Assembly: GCA_022827905.1 (NCBI GenBank)
Contig: JAJEIQ010000076.1
Span: 1 to 64,000, forward strand
Direction of reading: 5' to 3'
Source of the DNA: Pseudomonadales bacterium
Lineage (GTDB): Bacteria > Pseudomonadota > Gammaproteobacteria > Pseudomonadales > Azotimanducaceae
Length of the DNA stretch: 64,000 nt
Below the pieces are notes generated by a model. That model was not told where the DNA came from. It searched no databases and worked only from the letters and a program-made list of their open reading frames with translations. How positions within the stretch are numbered: the stretch's first letter is position 1; every line of letters starts with the position of its first letter. Below, one piece after another: positions 34,113 through 42,914 of the stretch. Both the position numbers and the translations under genes were made by a program.

Positions 34113-35171
34113 TCAGCGATTCGGTCCTCGGTTCATTGGATAGGGCTGCCAGCGTTCCAAGGGCGCGCGCGGCAGCACGGTGGGATTGACGCAGCTGAGC
34201 GGCCAGCGGCCCTGTAGCACCAAGGCCACTTCGCGACCCACCCGGCGCCGGGTTTCCGGGCGCATGCGGGTGGTGGCGGAGGCCACGTGGGGGGTGAGAA
34301 CCACCTGATCCATGTCCAGCAACGGATTGTCCGCGGCGATCGGTTCGCGCTCCAGCACGTCCAGGCCGGCTGCGGCGATGCGTTCCTCGGCCAAGGCGTC
34401 TATCAAGTCCTGCTCCTTGATGATTGGGCCGCGGGCGGTGTTGATGATGACGGCGCGCGGCTGCATCTGCGCGAAGGCGGCAGCATCGAAGGCATGGCGG
34501 GTCTCGGCATTGAGCGGGGCGTGAATGGACAGGTAGTCGCTGCGCTCAAGCAGTTCCGGAAAGCTGACCGGTTCGACGCCGGCGTCGCTGACGGTCAGTT
34601 CGCTGACGTAGGGATCATGGGCGATGACGCGCAGGCCAAATGCCGCCGCCCGCCGCGCCGTGCAGCGGGCCACGTTGCCGAAGGCGAACAAACCAAGGGT
34701 CTGGCCCATCAGCCTCGGCACCTCGTTGAGCAGCGAGCGCCCCTTGAACCAGTCCCCGCCAGCCACCATGCGCTGCATGATGCGGCTGCGCCGGCCCGCC
34801 GCCAAGAGCAGCATCATGGCGTGGTCGGCGACCTCCTCGATGAACACGTCAGGCACATTGGTGACCACGATGCCCGCCTCGGTGGCCGCCTCGATGTCCA
34901 CCATGTCGACGCCGACGCTGCCGACGCCGATCACGACGCAGCGGTCGAGTTGGTCGATGACGGCGCGGTCGATGTGAATGCCCCAGGAGGTGATGATGGC
35001 GTCGGCGTCCTTGGCGCCGGCGGCGAATTCCGCGGCGCTGCCTCCCTCCACTTCCACGATGTCCGCCACTGGCGCCAGCGCTTCAAGCTCCAGCGCATAG
35101 CGCTCGGCCACCACTTCGGCGTGGGCCCGGCGCGGCAATTGCACGGCGACCTTCTTCTTGGTCAAAGCCAT
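34113..35171 (-). CDS. D-2-hydroxyacid dehydrogenase (C-terminal-binding-protein-like)
   Basis: The 352-residue NAD-dependent dehydrogenase of the D-isomer family interconverts a 2-oxoacid and a D-2-hydroxyacid. The catalytic triad is visible: Arg in INTARGPIIKEQDL, Glu in LDVLEREPIAADNP, His in VVLTPHVASATTRM. The nucleotide-binding turn is LGLFAFGNVARCTARRA, a variant of GxGxxG. ATG 35171 is chosen over the frame to 35264. It is divergent from the HpaI-type aldolase; the aldolase product pyruvate is a plausible metabolic link. Confidence 0.85.
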   Translation of the reverse strand: MALTKKKVAVQLPRRAHAEVVAERYALELEALAPVADIVEVEGGSAAEFAAGAKDADAIITSWGIHIDRAVIDQLDRCVVIGVGSVGVDMVDIEAATEAGIVVTNVPDVFIEEVADHAMMLLLAAGRRSRIMQRMVAGGDWFKGRSLLNEVPRLMGQTLGLFAFGNVARCTARRAAAFGLRVIAHDPYVSELTVSDAGVEPVSFPELLERSDYLSIHAPLNAETRHAFDAAAFAQMQPRAVIINTARGPIIKEQDLIDALAEERIAAAGLDVLEREPIAADNPLLDMDQVVLTPHVASATTRMRPETRRRVGREVALVLQGRWPLSCVNPTVLPRAPLERWQPYPMNRGPNR

Positions 35172-35195
35172 CGCTCCCACAATGCGTTGTGAATA

Positions 35196-35250
35196 GGCAT
35201 CCCGGTCAGGATGCCAGGGCGAATTCTCGCATGTTAGAGTTGCGAATTCG
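35196..35250. promoter_or_regulatory. Stem-loop and spaced repeats in divergent promoter region
   Basis: Between the dehydrogenase and aldolase starts lie a 7-bp hairpin (GGCATCC-CGGTCA-GGATGCC, 35196-35215) and two copies of GCGAATTC (35219-35226 and 35242-35249). The repeats are 23 bases apart and each has dyad symmetry (the second is CGAATTCG). Spacing near two helical turns suggests an operator pair for a regulator of both genes. No regulator gene adjoins. Confidence 0.35.
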
Positions 35251-35309
35251 ATGCGGCTCGTCAACAGGGCACCGACGCTCGAATCGGCACATCAGAACAG
35301 GAGCATCCA

Positions 35310-36101
35310 GTGCGTTCAAACAAGGCCTTGGCGGCGTGGCGCAACGGCGAACGAACCATCGGCCTGTGGTTGTCGCTGGCCAATGTCCACAGCGCCGAGG
35401 CCTTGTCCGGCCTCGGCTTCGACTGGGTCTGCATCGACCTGCAGCACGGCCTGCTCGACTACAAGGACCTCACCGCCATGCTGCCGGCCCTTTCCGCCAG
35501 CGACGCGACGCCCTTGGTGCGGGTGCCTTGGAACGAGCCCTACGAGATCATGAAGGTCTTGGACGTCGGCGCTTACGGGGTGATCGTGCCGATGGTCAAC
35601 AACCGGGCCGAGGCCGAACAGGCGGTGGCCGCCTGCCGCTACCCCCCGGACGGCAACCGCTCCTTCGGGCCCATACGCGCCGCGCTATACGGCGGCCGCG
35701 GCTACGCCAAGGAGGCCAACGGCGAGATCGCCTGCATCGCCATGATCGAGACGGCCGAGGGCATTGAAAACGTGGAGGAGATTGTAACGACCCCGGGTCT
35801 CGACGGCGTGTACATCGGCCCATCCGATCTGGCCCTGTCGCTGGGCTTGGCGCCGAGGGGCGACAACGATGATCCCATCCACGCGGCAACCGTGGAGCGC
35901 ATTCGGGATGCCTGCCACCGGCACGGCGTGGCCATCGGCATCCATACCGGGGGGTTGGAATTCACTAGGCGCTACTTGGATGCCGGCTTCAACTTCGTCA
36001 CCCTGGGCTCGGATCTCGGCTTCATGGTCCGCACGGCGGCGGGTGACTTGGCCGCGGCTCGGGGCACGATGGAAGAACCGCGCGAAAAGACCGGTTACTA
36101 A
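35310..36101 (+). CDS. HpcH/HpaI family aldolase
   Basis: The 263-residue class II aldolase cleaves 2-oxo-4-hydroxy acids to pyruvate plus an aldehyde. Family features are GFDWVCIDLQHGLLDY (catalytic His), VRVPWNEPYEIMKVLDVGAYGVIVPM in two blocks, CIAMIETAEGIENVEEI (metal Glu) and YIGPSDLALSLG (metal Asp). GTG start follows CAGGAG at 7 bases. Its stop shares a CTAA overlap with the convergent downstream gene. Confidence 0.9.
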   Translation: MRSNKALAAWRNGERTIGLWLSLANVHSAEALSGLGFDWVCIDLQHGLLDYKDLTAMLPALSASDATPLVRVPWNEPYEIMKVLDVGAYGVIVPMVNNRAEAEQAVAACRYPPDGNRSFGPIRAALYGGRGYAKEANGEIACIAMIETAEGIENVEEIVTTPGLDGVYIGPSDLALSLGLAPRGDNDDPIHAATVERIRDACHRHGVAIGIHTGGLEFTRRYLDAGFNFVTLGSDLGFMVRTAAGDLAAARGTMEEPREKTGY

Positions 36102-36565
36102 GCGTCGCCGTCCACCGGCGGCACTAAAATGAAGGCCGGCGTTTCGCAGATCGCATAGGGGTGAACGTGCATTTCATCCAACGCCGTGCGGTGCTGCCGG
36201 AGTCCTTCCCGCCGTTCCCGCTCCAACTGTTCGCTGGCGGGTTTTAGGAAGACGCTGCCGAGTTCCGAGAAAATCGGGTGCATGGGTTTGGGCGCTTTGA
36301 ACTGGCACGCCGTCTCCCACTGGCCGAGGTGCAATTCGACGACATCGATCTGCTCGATGAAGCCCCAATGGCTGAAGGCCAGAGGCTGGCCGGTGGCGAG
36401 CAGAATGGGCAGCGCCTGATCCTGGGCCGCCATGGAACGGAACAGGTCCAGCGCCACCAACCAAGGGTGGCTGTCCTTGTAGACACCGCCGCTGCCGCTC
36501 TCGAGCAGCCCTTCGATGGCCTTCTCGGTAACCACCGTGGCGATGCACCAAGGGGCGGCATTCAC
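36098..36565 (-). CDS. Conserved hypothetical protein, unknown function
   Basis: The 155-residue soluble protein is mostly alpha/beta, with LLESGSGGVYKDSHPWLVALDLF, LATGQPLAFSHWGFIEQIDVVEL in two blocks and a charged helix LERERREGLRQHRTALDEMHVHPY also in two blocks. No signal peptide or TM segment. I do not recognise the family. It is divergent from the VRR-NUC gene (15 bases between starts), so a link to that locus is possible. Confidence 0.6.
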   Translation of the reverse strand: MNAAPWCIATVVTEKAIEGLLESGSGGVYKDSHPWLVALDLFRSMAAQDQALPILLATGQPLAFSHWGFIEQIDVVELHLGQWETACQFKAPKPMHPIFSELGSVFLKPASEQLERERREGLRQHRTALDEMHVHPYAICETPAFILVPPVDGDA

Positions 36566-36580
36566 TTTATACTTCCGCTC

Positions 36581-38206
36581 ATGTCGTCCGCCGCGCCTCC
36601 TGCTCCTGCCCTGCGCCCCGGCGAACCGCCGCCGCCTGACTACTACCGCAACAATTTACTGCGCTTGGCGCGCTTTGTCATGGCCGAGCACTCCGATTTG
36701 CTCAGGCCGGAGGATGAGCGCTGCCTCTCCGCCATCTTGGAAGCCGGAAAATCCGCGCAGCGCCTGTTCGCCCGCCTGATCACCCGCAAGGGACCGCTGC
36801 TGCGTCTCGACCGGATCAACTATTCTGAGGTGGGCGACCCAGCGGCGGCGCTCGAGGCGTTGGCGGATGCCGGGCTGGTGCAGTTAAATCCAGAGGCTCC
36901 GGCGGTCGAGCTGCTTGCCTTGCTCACCCGGGCGGAACTCGGCAGCCGATTCAAAGTGGCTGATGGCCCCAAGCCGGACGTGATGGAGACGATCCTCGAA
37001 CGCCTGCCGGAGCCTTGCATTCGCGCTGCGGTGATGGCGCAATCGCCTTGGTTGGCGGTGGCCTGCTGGCCCAGTTTAAAGCTCGCCCAATTGCTTTTTT
37101 TTGGCGACAACCACCGGGATCTGAGCGTGTTGGTGCTTGAGGACCTCGGTTGGCGGCGCTATGAGGACTACGCCCTATCCCCGCAGCAACGCCTGTTCAG
37201 GGATCGGGGGGAAGTTGACCGCTACCTGCGCGCGCGGCTGTTGAGTGAGGCCACCCGCGGCTTGGACCAATTGCCGGGCATGGCCCAACCGCTGTCCAAG
37301 GCGTTGGCGGAATGCCCCGTGCTGCCGTCACGCTTGGAAGAGAAGACGCTGAACCGGGCGCGCATCCGCTTGGGACGATGGTTTGAACGGGCCGGGGAGT
37401 GGCAGTCCGCACTCGGTTGCTATGCGGCTTCGCCAGTCCATCCGGCGCGGGAGCGGCAAGTGCGGATATTGACCCGCATCGGTGACGAAAAGGCTGCCCG
37501 ACGCCTGTTGCGCAGCATCGCCAAAGCGCCGCAGTGCGCGGAGGAAGCCGATTTCGCCGCCCGCTTCGGCCAGCGACGAAAGCGCAGTACTCCGAAGACC
37601 ACGACCAAGGCCCTCGGCCCGGTGGCGGCGAGCCCGATCGAACGGCACGCCATGGCGTTGCTGGCTGCCGAGGGTGGCGAGGCTTGGCATCTGGAAAACC
37701 ACCTGCCCCGCGGATTGGCCGGCCTGGCCTTCTGGGACGTGGTGTTCGCGCCCGTTGCCGGGGCCTTCCTTAATCCCTATCAAGATGCGCCGTTGGATCT
37801 CCATTGGGACGATTTCGCTGTCGCCCGCGCCGAAGCCATCGCCGAGCAAAAAAAGACCCTCTCCAACCCGGCACAGTTCGCGGAAACCTTGCGCGGCACG
37901 CTGCGCAGAAAAACAGGGATCGCCAACCGATTGGTCAGCTGGCGGCACATGGATGGCGCCCTGCTGGAACGGTTGCTGGAAACGGTCCCCCATGAGGTTC
38001 TTTTCGGGCTGGCCTGCCGCATCATCGACAATCCGGGAGCCACGCGGACCGGATTCCCCGACCTGCTGGTCCTCTACGGCACCCGCGACTACGACTTTGT
38101 CGAGGTTAAGGGACCCACGGACAGCCTGCAGCCTGCCCAACGCCAGTGGTTCAACTACTTTGAAAGCAACGGCTTCAAGGCCAGGGTGCTCAAATTCAAA
38201 GCCTGA
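36581..38206 (+). CDS. VRR-NUC domain nuclease (FAN1-like)
   Basis: The 541-residue protein has a C-terminal VRR-NUC nuclease domain, with TGFPDLLVLYGTRDYDFVEVKG giving the PD...ExK catalytic set across two blocks, followed by QPAQRQWFNYFESNGF. The N-terminal three quarters are helical (SAP-like and TPR-like segments), as in bacterial FAN1. FAN1 family enzymes are 5'-flap and crosslink-repair nucleases. ATG 36581 fits the family start better than the long frame from 36278. The helicase gene follows after 8 bases. Confidence 0.87.
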   Translation: MSSAAPPAPALRPGEPPPPDYYRNNLLRLARFVMAEHSDLLRPEDERCLSAILEAGKSAQRLFARLITRKGPLLRLDRINYSEVGDPAAALEALADAGLVQLNPEAPAVELLALLTRAELGSRFKVADGPKPDVMETILERLPEPCIRAAVMAQSPWLAVACWPSLKLAQLLFFGDNHRDLSVLVLEDLGWRRYEDYALSPQQRLFRDRGEVDRYLRARLLSEATRGLDQLPGMAQPLSKALAECPVLPSRLEEKTLNRARIRLGRWFERAGEWQSALGCYAASPVHPARERQVRILTRIGDEKAARRLLRSIAKAPQCAEEADFAARFGQRRKRSTPKTTTKALGPVAASPIERHAMALLAAEGGEAWHLENHLPRGLAGLAFWDVVFAPVAGAFLNPYQDAPLDLHWDDFAVARAEAIAEQKKTLSNPAQFAETLRGTLRRKTGIANRLVSWRHMDGALLERLLETVPHEVLFGLACRIIDNPGATRTGFPDLLVLYGTRDYDFVEVKGPTDSLQPAQRQWFNYFESNGFKARVLKFKA

Positions 38207-38214
38207 ACTCGAAA

Positions 38215-40536
38215 TTGCTCCCGGTGCGCTGGCTGGCGGAGCAGGTCCACCGCATCGGCGACCTCTACGCCTATCGGGGCGCGCCGACCCAAGGCGTCGA
38301 AGGCATCGCCACCCAACGCCGTTTGCAACGGAACCGCCCGGACGGTTACCAGGCCGAACTGGCGGTGCAAATGGACATTTGTCTCAAGGGCGCGTGCTTC
38401 GAGCTTCGCGGTCGGGTGGACGGCGCCAATCTCAGCGTGGCGCCCGCCGTTGTCGAGGAGTTCAAGACTACGCGGGCAGACCCGGCAGTGGCGCATCGAC
38501 ACGACGGTCCGGTGAATTGGGCCCAAGCCCGCCTCTACGCCGCCATGCTCGCCGAGGCGCACCCAAACCTGCACGACTGGCGTTTGCGCCTGCTGTATTG
38601 CCATCCGGACGACGGCCGGGTGCAGGTCTTCGAGGAGCGGCAGAGCGCCTCCGCTCTGCAGGCCTTTCTGCACGACACCTTGGATCGTTTCGCGGCCCGC
38701 ATGGGGCCGCAGCGGGAACACCAAGCGGCCCGCAACGCCTGGCTCGCGGGGAGGGACTTCCCGTACCCAAGCTATCGGCCCCATCAACGAGCCGCGGCGC
38801 GGCGCTGCTACCAAGCCCTGCGCGCGCAGGAGTCCCTGCTGCTCGAAGCGCCGACGGGCAGCGGCAAGAGCATGGCGGTGCTCTACGCTGCCCTAAAGAG
38901 CCTGCCGCAAACCGGCGCCTCGAAACTGATCTTCCTTACCAGCCGCGGCACCGGCGCCGCGGCTGCGGAGGCGGCCTTGGAGCACATCGATGCCACGTCC
39001 GGGCATGTCCGCCGCATCACCTTGGCGGCGAAGGAGAAGCAGTGCCTGACGCCCGGGATGCCCTGTGCGGCGGACCAGTGCCGTTACGCCAAGGGATACT
39101 TCGACAAGCGGTCCGAGGCCGAGGCGGTGTTGCTCTCCGAACCAGCCATCACGCCGGAGCGGGTGCGTGAAGTCGGGCAGGACCACGAAGTGTGTCCCTA
39201 CGAACTGTCCCTGGACGCGGCGCTCTGGTCCGACGTGGTGATCGGCGACTACAACTACGTCTTCGACCCCGTCGTGCGCCTGCGGCGCTTTGCCGACGGC
39301 AAGGACATCGATCTGCTAGTCGATGAAGCCCACCAATTGAGCGACCGTGCCGAGGAATCGCTGTCCGTTGAGCTCAGCCGCGGTGCGGTCAAGGCGGCAC
39401 TGGCCGAGCCGCTGCCGGCATCGCTGGCAAAACGGCTGCGGAGCATCGATCGTGCCCTCGTCAACCTGCGCCGCGAGCATGGTCATCCGGACGAGGCGGT
39501 GATTGAGCCGCCTGCCGCGCTCAACCGTGCCGTTGAACGTTTCCTGCAAGCGCTGTTCAGCGAACAAGGGGTGCTTGATGCCCTGCCGCACACGCAAGCG
39601 GCGGCATGGGCGGCCAATCGCTGGCAGAAGGGTGAGTCCTGGCGGCGCCCGGAGGCCTTTGTCCACCTGCTGCGCACCGGCGGTTCCGACATCGAAGTAG
39701 CGCTGCGCTGCCTTGATGCCAGCGAGCACTTGAAGGAGAGCCTCGCCCGCTACCGGAGCAGCATCCGCTTTTCGGGCACCCTGTCGCCGCTGCCACTGTA
39801 CAACGCCCTGCACGGCTTGGTTGAGGCGCCTGCCGAACGGGCGGGCAGTCCGTTCGAGTCCGAACAGGTCGCCGTGCTGCTGGTTACCGACATCAACACT
39901 TACTTCAGCGGCCGTCAGGCGACAATGGCGCAGGTCATCGATTTGGTCCGGGGTGTGGTGGAGGCCCATGCCGGACGCTACCTTCTAGCCTTTCCGTCCT
40001 ACGGCTATCTCGACGGCTTTGCCGAGGCCGCAATGGGGCGCTTGGGTGGAATTCGCCTGCACCGCCAAACTCCGGACATGACGGATGATCAACGCACGGA
40101 GTACTTGGACGGCTTCGCCCGCAGCGAATCCCCCGCTTTGGCGGCCATCGTGCTCGGCGGCGTCTTCGCCGAATCGGTGGACTTCACCACCGTGCCCTTG
40201 AGCGGCGTTCTGGCCATCGGCGCCGGCTTGCCGCCGCCGACCCTGGCGCGGGCCAGCAAGGCACGCTACTTTGACGCCAAGTCCGGCAACGGCACGGAAG
40301 TGGCCTATCGGCAGCCGGCCATGACCAAGGTGGCTCAGGTCGCTGGCCGTCTGTTGCGCTCGCCCGGTGACCGGGGGGTAATCTGCCTGATTGACCCCCG
40401 CTTTGGCCACGAGGCGCAGCAACGCTTCTTCCCTAATCATTGGCGGCCGCGAAAGGTGGCCGCGCGCGATGTGGGTGCGGCAGTGGCGAAGTTCTGGCAA
40501 CAGCTGCGGCAACCGCCTATCCTGCATAAGGAATAG
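38215..40536 (+). CDS. XPD/DinG-like iron-sulfur helicase with N-terminal PD-(D/E)xK nuclease domain
   Basis: The 773-residue superfamily 2 helicase carries an N-terminal nuclease-like domain (about 40-150: LRGRVDGA ... VEEFKTTRADP ... QARLYAAML, matching D, ExK and QxxxY of Cas4/RecB-type nucleases). The motor has Walker A LLEAPTGSGKSM, a four-Cys iron-sulfur region (KQCLTPGMPCAADQC, VCPYEL), the DEAH box LLVDEAHQLSD and the C-terminal QVAGRLLRSPGDRG. It likely opens 5'-ended DNA structures in repair. Start is TTG 38215 or GTG 38224. It is paired with the VRR-NUC nuclease. Confidence 0.87.
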   Translation: MLPVRWLAEQVHRIGDLYAYRGAPTQGVEGIATQRRLQRNRPDGYQAELAVQMDICLKGACFELRGRVDGANLSVAPAVVEEFKTTRADPAVAHRHDGPVNWAQARLYAAMLAEAHPNLHDWRLRLLYCHPDDGRVQVFEERQSASALQAFLHDTLDRFAARMGPQREHQAARNAWLAGRDFPYPSYRPHQRAAARRCYQALRAQESLLLEAPTGSGKSMAVLYAALKSLPQTGASKLIFLTSRGTGAAAAEAALEHIDATSGHVRRITLAAKEKQCLTPGMPCAADQCRYAKGYFDKRSEAEAVLLSEPAITPERVREVGQDHEVCPYELSLDAALWSDVVIGDYNYVFDPVVRLRRFADGKDIDLLVDEAHQLSDRAEESLSVELSRGAVKAALAEPLPASLAKRLRSIDRALVNLRREHGHPDEAVIEPPAALNRAVERFLQALFSEQGVLDALPHTQAAAWAANRWQKGESWRRPEAFVHLLRTGGSDIEVALRCLDASEHLKESLARYRSSIRFSGTLSPLPLYNALHGLVEAPAERAGSPFESEQVAVLLVTDINTYFSGRQATMAQVIDLVRGVVEAHAGRYLLAFPSYGYLDGFAEAAMGRLGGIRLHRQTPDMTDDQRTEYLDGFARSESPALAAIVLGGVFAESVDFTTVPLSGVLAIGAGLPPPTLARASKARYFDAKSGNGTEVAYRQPAMTKVAQVAGRLLRSPGDRGVICLIDPRFGHEAQQRFFPNHWRPRKVAARDVGAAVAKFWQQLRQPPILHKE

Positions 40537-40563
40537 GGGAACTCGGCACTCCGGGACCATGGC

Positions 40564-41970
40564 ATGACGCTCCGCCGCACCAAGATCATCTGCACCATCG
40601 GGCCGGCCACGGCCAGCTATCCGGTGCTGGAAAGCATGGCGGAGGCGGGCATGAACCTCGTGCGCCTGAACATGTCCCATGCCGACCACCGCGGCGCTGC
40701 TGAGGTCATTCAGTGGGTCCGCACCCTGAACCGCAAGGTGCGCGATCCGATTTCGGTGATTCTCGACACCCAGGGGCCGGAAATCCGCACCGGCGATGTC
40801 AGCGAGCCGATGGATCTGCAGACCGGTCAAGTGGTGACTCTGTCGGTGCGCGGCGACGACGATGTGGAAACCTCGTCCATTCAGGTCAACTACCAGGAGT
40901 TGGCGGACATCGTTGAGCCGGGCAACCGCATCACGGTGGACAACGGCCTGATCAATTTCGAAGTGCTCGAAACGCACGGCAAGCAGTTGGTCTGCCGGGT
41001 CATCGACGGCGGCTGGCTCGGCAGCAAGCGGCACGTCAACCTGCCAGGCGTACGCATCAATCTACCGGCCATCACCGCCAAGGACCGGGCCGACATCGAA
41101 TTCGGCCTGGAGCAGGAAGTGGACTACATCGCCCTGTCCTTCGTGCGCACTGCCGAGGACGTCGAGCGCTTGCGCTCCCTGATCGCGCAGCATGGGGCTC
41201 GGACGCTAATTCTGGCGAAGATCGAAGACCAGGAGGGCGTGTCCAACATCCATGCCATTGCCCAAGCTGCGGACGGGGTCATGGTGGCGCGGGGGGATCT
41301 CGGCATCGAGACGGACATCGCCGATCTGCCCAACGTGCAACGCCGGATCGTGCACGCCTGCGCCCGTTGGGGCCGTCGGTGCATCGTGGCCACGCACCTG
41401 CTTGAGTCCATGATCGAAAACCCGATTCCCACTCGCGCCGAGGTGACCGATGTGGCCAATGCCGTCTATGAAGGCGCCGATGCGGTGATGCTCTCCGGGG
41501 AGACCAGCATTGGCAAACATCCGGTGCGCTGCGTCGAACAGTTGGTGCAGATCACCAAGGCCGCCGAGCGCTATCCGGGCCTTGGCTACGAAAGCGATCT
41601 CGAGGCCGCAGCCGACAAGCAGCAACTGGCGATCCACGCCGTCGCCCTGGCGGAATCCATTTACGCGGATGGCATCGTGGTCATTACCCGGCGCGGCATC
41701 ATGGCCGATCTGGTCACCAACGCACGGCCGCCGACGGTGCCCATCTATGCGTTCACCAACGACAGCCGCACAAGGCGGCGGCTGTTCCTCAACCGAGCGG
41801 TGACCAGCTTCCGCACGGAGTTTAGCCTGGAGCCGGAGAAGACCCTGCAGCGGGCCTTTGCTGTGCTGCGCGACCGACAGGTGCTTGGCGGCAACGCCAA
41901 GGTAGTGGTCATCTCCGACGTGCTGGCCGGTGCCAAGACCGACGCCATCCAGATCCGCCAGATCGACTGA
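40564..41970 (+). CDS. pyk: Pyruvate kinase
   Basis: The 468-residue enzyme converts phosphoenolpyruvate and ADP to pyruvate and ATP. Motifs: RRTKIICTIGPAT, NLVRLNMSHADH, ILDTQGPEIRTG, ILAKIEDQEGVSN with the catalytic Lys, and VMVARGDLGIE. The usual MTQMLESM reads as ATHLLESMIENPIPTRAEVTDVANAV here, given as two adjoining blocks. An allosteric C-terminal domain is present. The His-Leu change in the substrate loop resembles the PykA-type branch in other proteobacteria. It follows the helicase after 27 bases. Confidence 0.93.
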   Translation: MTLRRTKIICTIGPATASYPVLESMAEAGMNLVRLNMSHADHRGAAEVIQWVRTLNRKVRDPISVILDTQGPEIRTGDVSEPMDLQTGQVVTLSVRGDDDVETSSIQVNYQELADIVEPGNRITVDNGLINFEVLETHGKQLVCRVIDGGWLGSKRHVNLPGVRINLPAITAKDRADIEFGLEQEVDYIALSFVRTAEDVERLRSLIAQHGARTLILAKIEDQEGVSNIHAIAQAADGVMVARGDLGIETDIADLPNVQRRIVHACARWGRRCIVATHLLESMIENPIPTRAEVTDVANAVYEGADAVMLSGETSIGKHPVRCVEQLVQITKAAERYPGLGYESDLEAAADKQQLAIHAVALAESIYADGIVVITRRGIMADLVTNARPPTVPIYAFTNDSRTRRRLFLNRAVTSFRTEFSLEPEKTLQRAFAVLRDRQVLGGNAKVVVISDVLAGAKTDAIQIRQID

Positions 41971-41983
41971 CCGTTTTCCCCGA

Positions 41984-42799
41984 TCAGGCCGTCGCCCAAG
42001 CGGACTGCATCATTCGCAACGCCGCCAGGATGAGCAGGACGCCGAACAAGCGGCGCAGGGCCGGGGCATTGATTCGATTGGCGGTCCAGACCCCTAGGGG
42101 TGCGGCGGCAACCGCTCCGACAACGATGGCGGCGAAGCTCGGCAGGTGGACATAGCCGAGCATGTATTGCGCGGCGGCGGCGATTGGCGGGGCAAACAGG
42201 ATGTAGCCAAGGGCGCCGGCGGCCGCCAAAGGCACTCCCAGGCTGCTTGAAGTCGCCGTGGCACGGTGAACGGCCGTGTTGAAGTAGATCATGGTGGGCA
42301 CCATGACGTTGCCGCCGCCGATGCCGGCGATGCCGGACACCAAGCCCGCGCCAAAGCCGATGCCCCCGGCGAATGCCGGAGCCGGGAAACTTCGATGCGG
42401 ATGCGGGGTCCAACGAGTCAACATGACGACGGAGACCAAGCCCAGAAACAGGCCGATAAAGCCGCGGAAGACGGCCACGGGCAACAAGGGCGCCAGGTAC
42501 CCAGCGGCGGCGGCGCCAAGGGTCACCGGCGCCGCCCAACGGCGCACGATCAGCCACTCGACGCGCCCGGCCTGCACTTGGGCGTAGGCCGCTGACAGGG
42601 AAGTGAACAGGATGCAGGCCAGCGATGTGGCCACCGCCGCCGGAGTGCTGTGCGCCAAGGGCAAAATGCCGGTCCAATCGAAGAGGATGACGAGCGCTGG
42701 AACGATGACGATGCCGCCGCCAATGCCGAGCAGGCCACCGAGGAAACCGCTGAACAGGCCCACGCCAAGGCATAGTAGGGCGAAGAAAATCGGACTCAA
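41984..42799 (-). CDS. TauE/SafE family permease
   Basis: The 271-residue protein has about eight TM helices and the family's glycine-rich repeats (FSGFLGGLLGIGGGIVIVPAL near residue 18 and GLVSGIAGIGGGNVMVPTMI near 155). Such proteins export or import sulfite, sulfoacetate or other organic anions across the inner membrane. Substrate unknown. It is convergent with pyk. Confidence 0.88.
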   Translation of the reverse strand: MSPIFFALLCLGVGLFSGFLGGLLGIGGGIVIVPALVILFDWTGILPLAHSTPAAVATSLACILFTSLSAAYAQVQAGRVEWLIVRRWAAPVTLGAAAAGYLAPLLPVAVFRGFIGLFLGLVSVVMLTRWTPHPHRSFPAPAFAGGIGFGAGLVSGIAGIGGGNVMVPTMIYFNTAVHRATATSSSLGVPLAAAGALGYILFAPPIAAAAQYMLGYVHLPSFAAIVVGAVAAAPLGVWTANRINAPALRRLFGVLLILAALRMMQSAWATA

Positions 42800-42880
42800 T
42801 TCAAGTAAAGTCCAAAGGTTGGGTTGCGCAAGTGTAAAGAAGATGCTGTTGGGCTTCCACGAACCAACTCCGATTCAAGG

Positions 42881-42897
42881 CGAGGGCGGGACGCTCT
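42881..42897. repeat. Degenerate half of a REP-like repeat (copy D)
   Basis: CGAGGGCGGGACGCTCT matches the first 17 bases of copy A with two changes that weaken the stem. It lies just upstream of the MORN gene. It may be a decayed element. Confidence 0.4.
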
Positions 42898-42914
42898 GCA
42901 GCCGGGGGAATGGC

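Noticed and set aside
36278-36580. N-terminal extension of the VRR-NUC gene
   Set aside because: It overlaps the convincing minus-strand gene 36098-36565 and has no family support; ATG 36581 fits.
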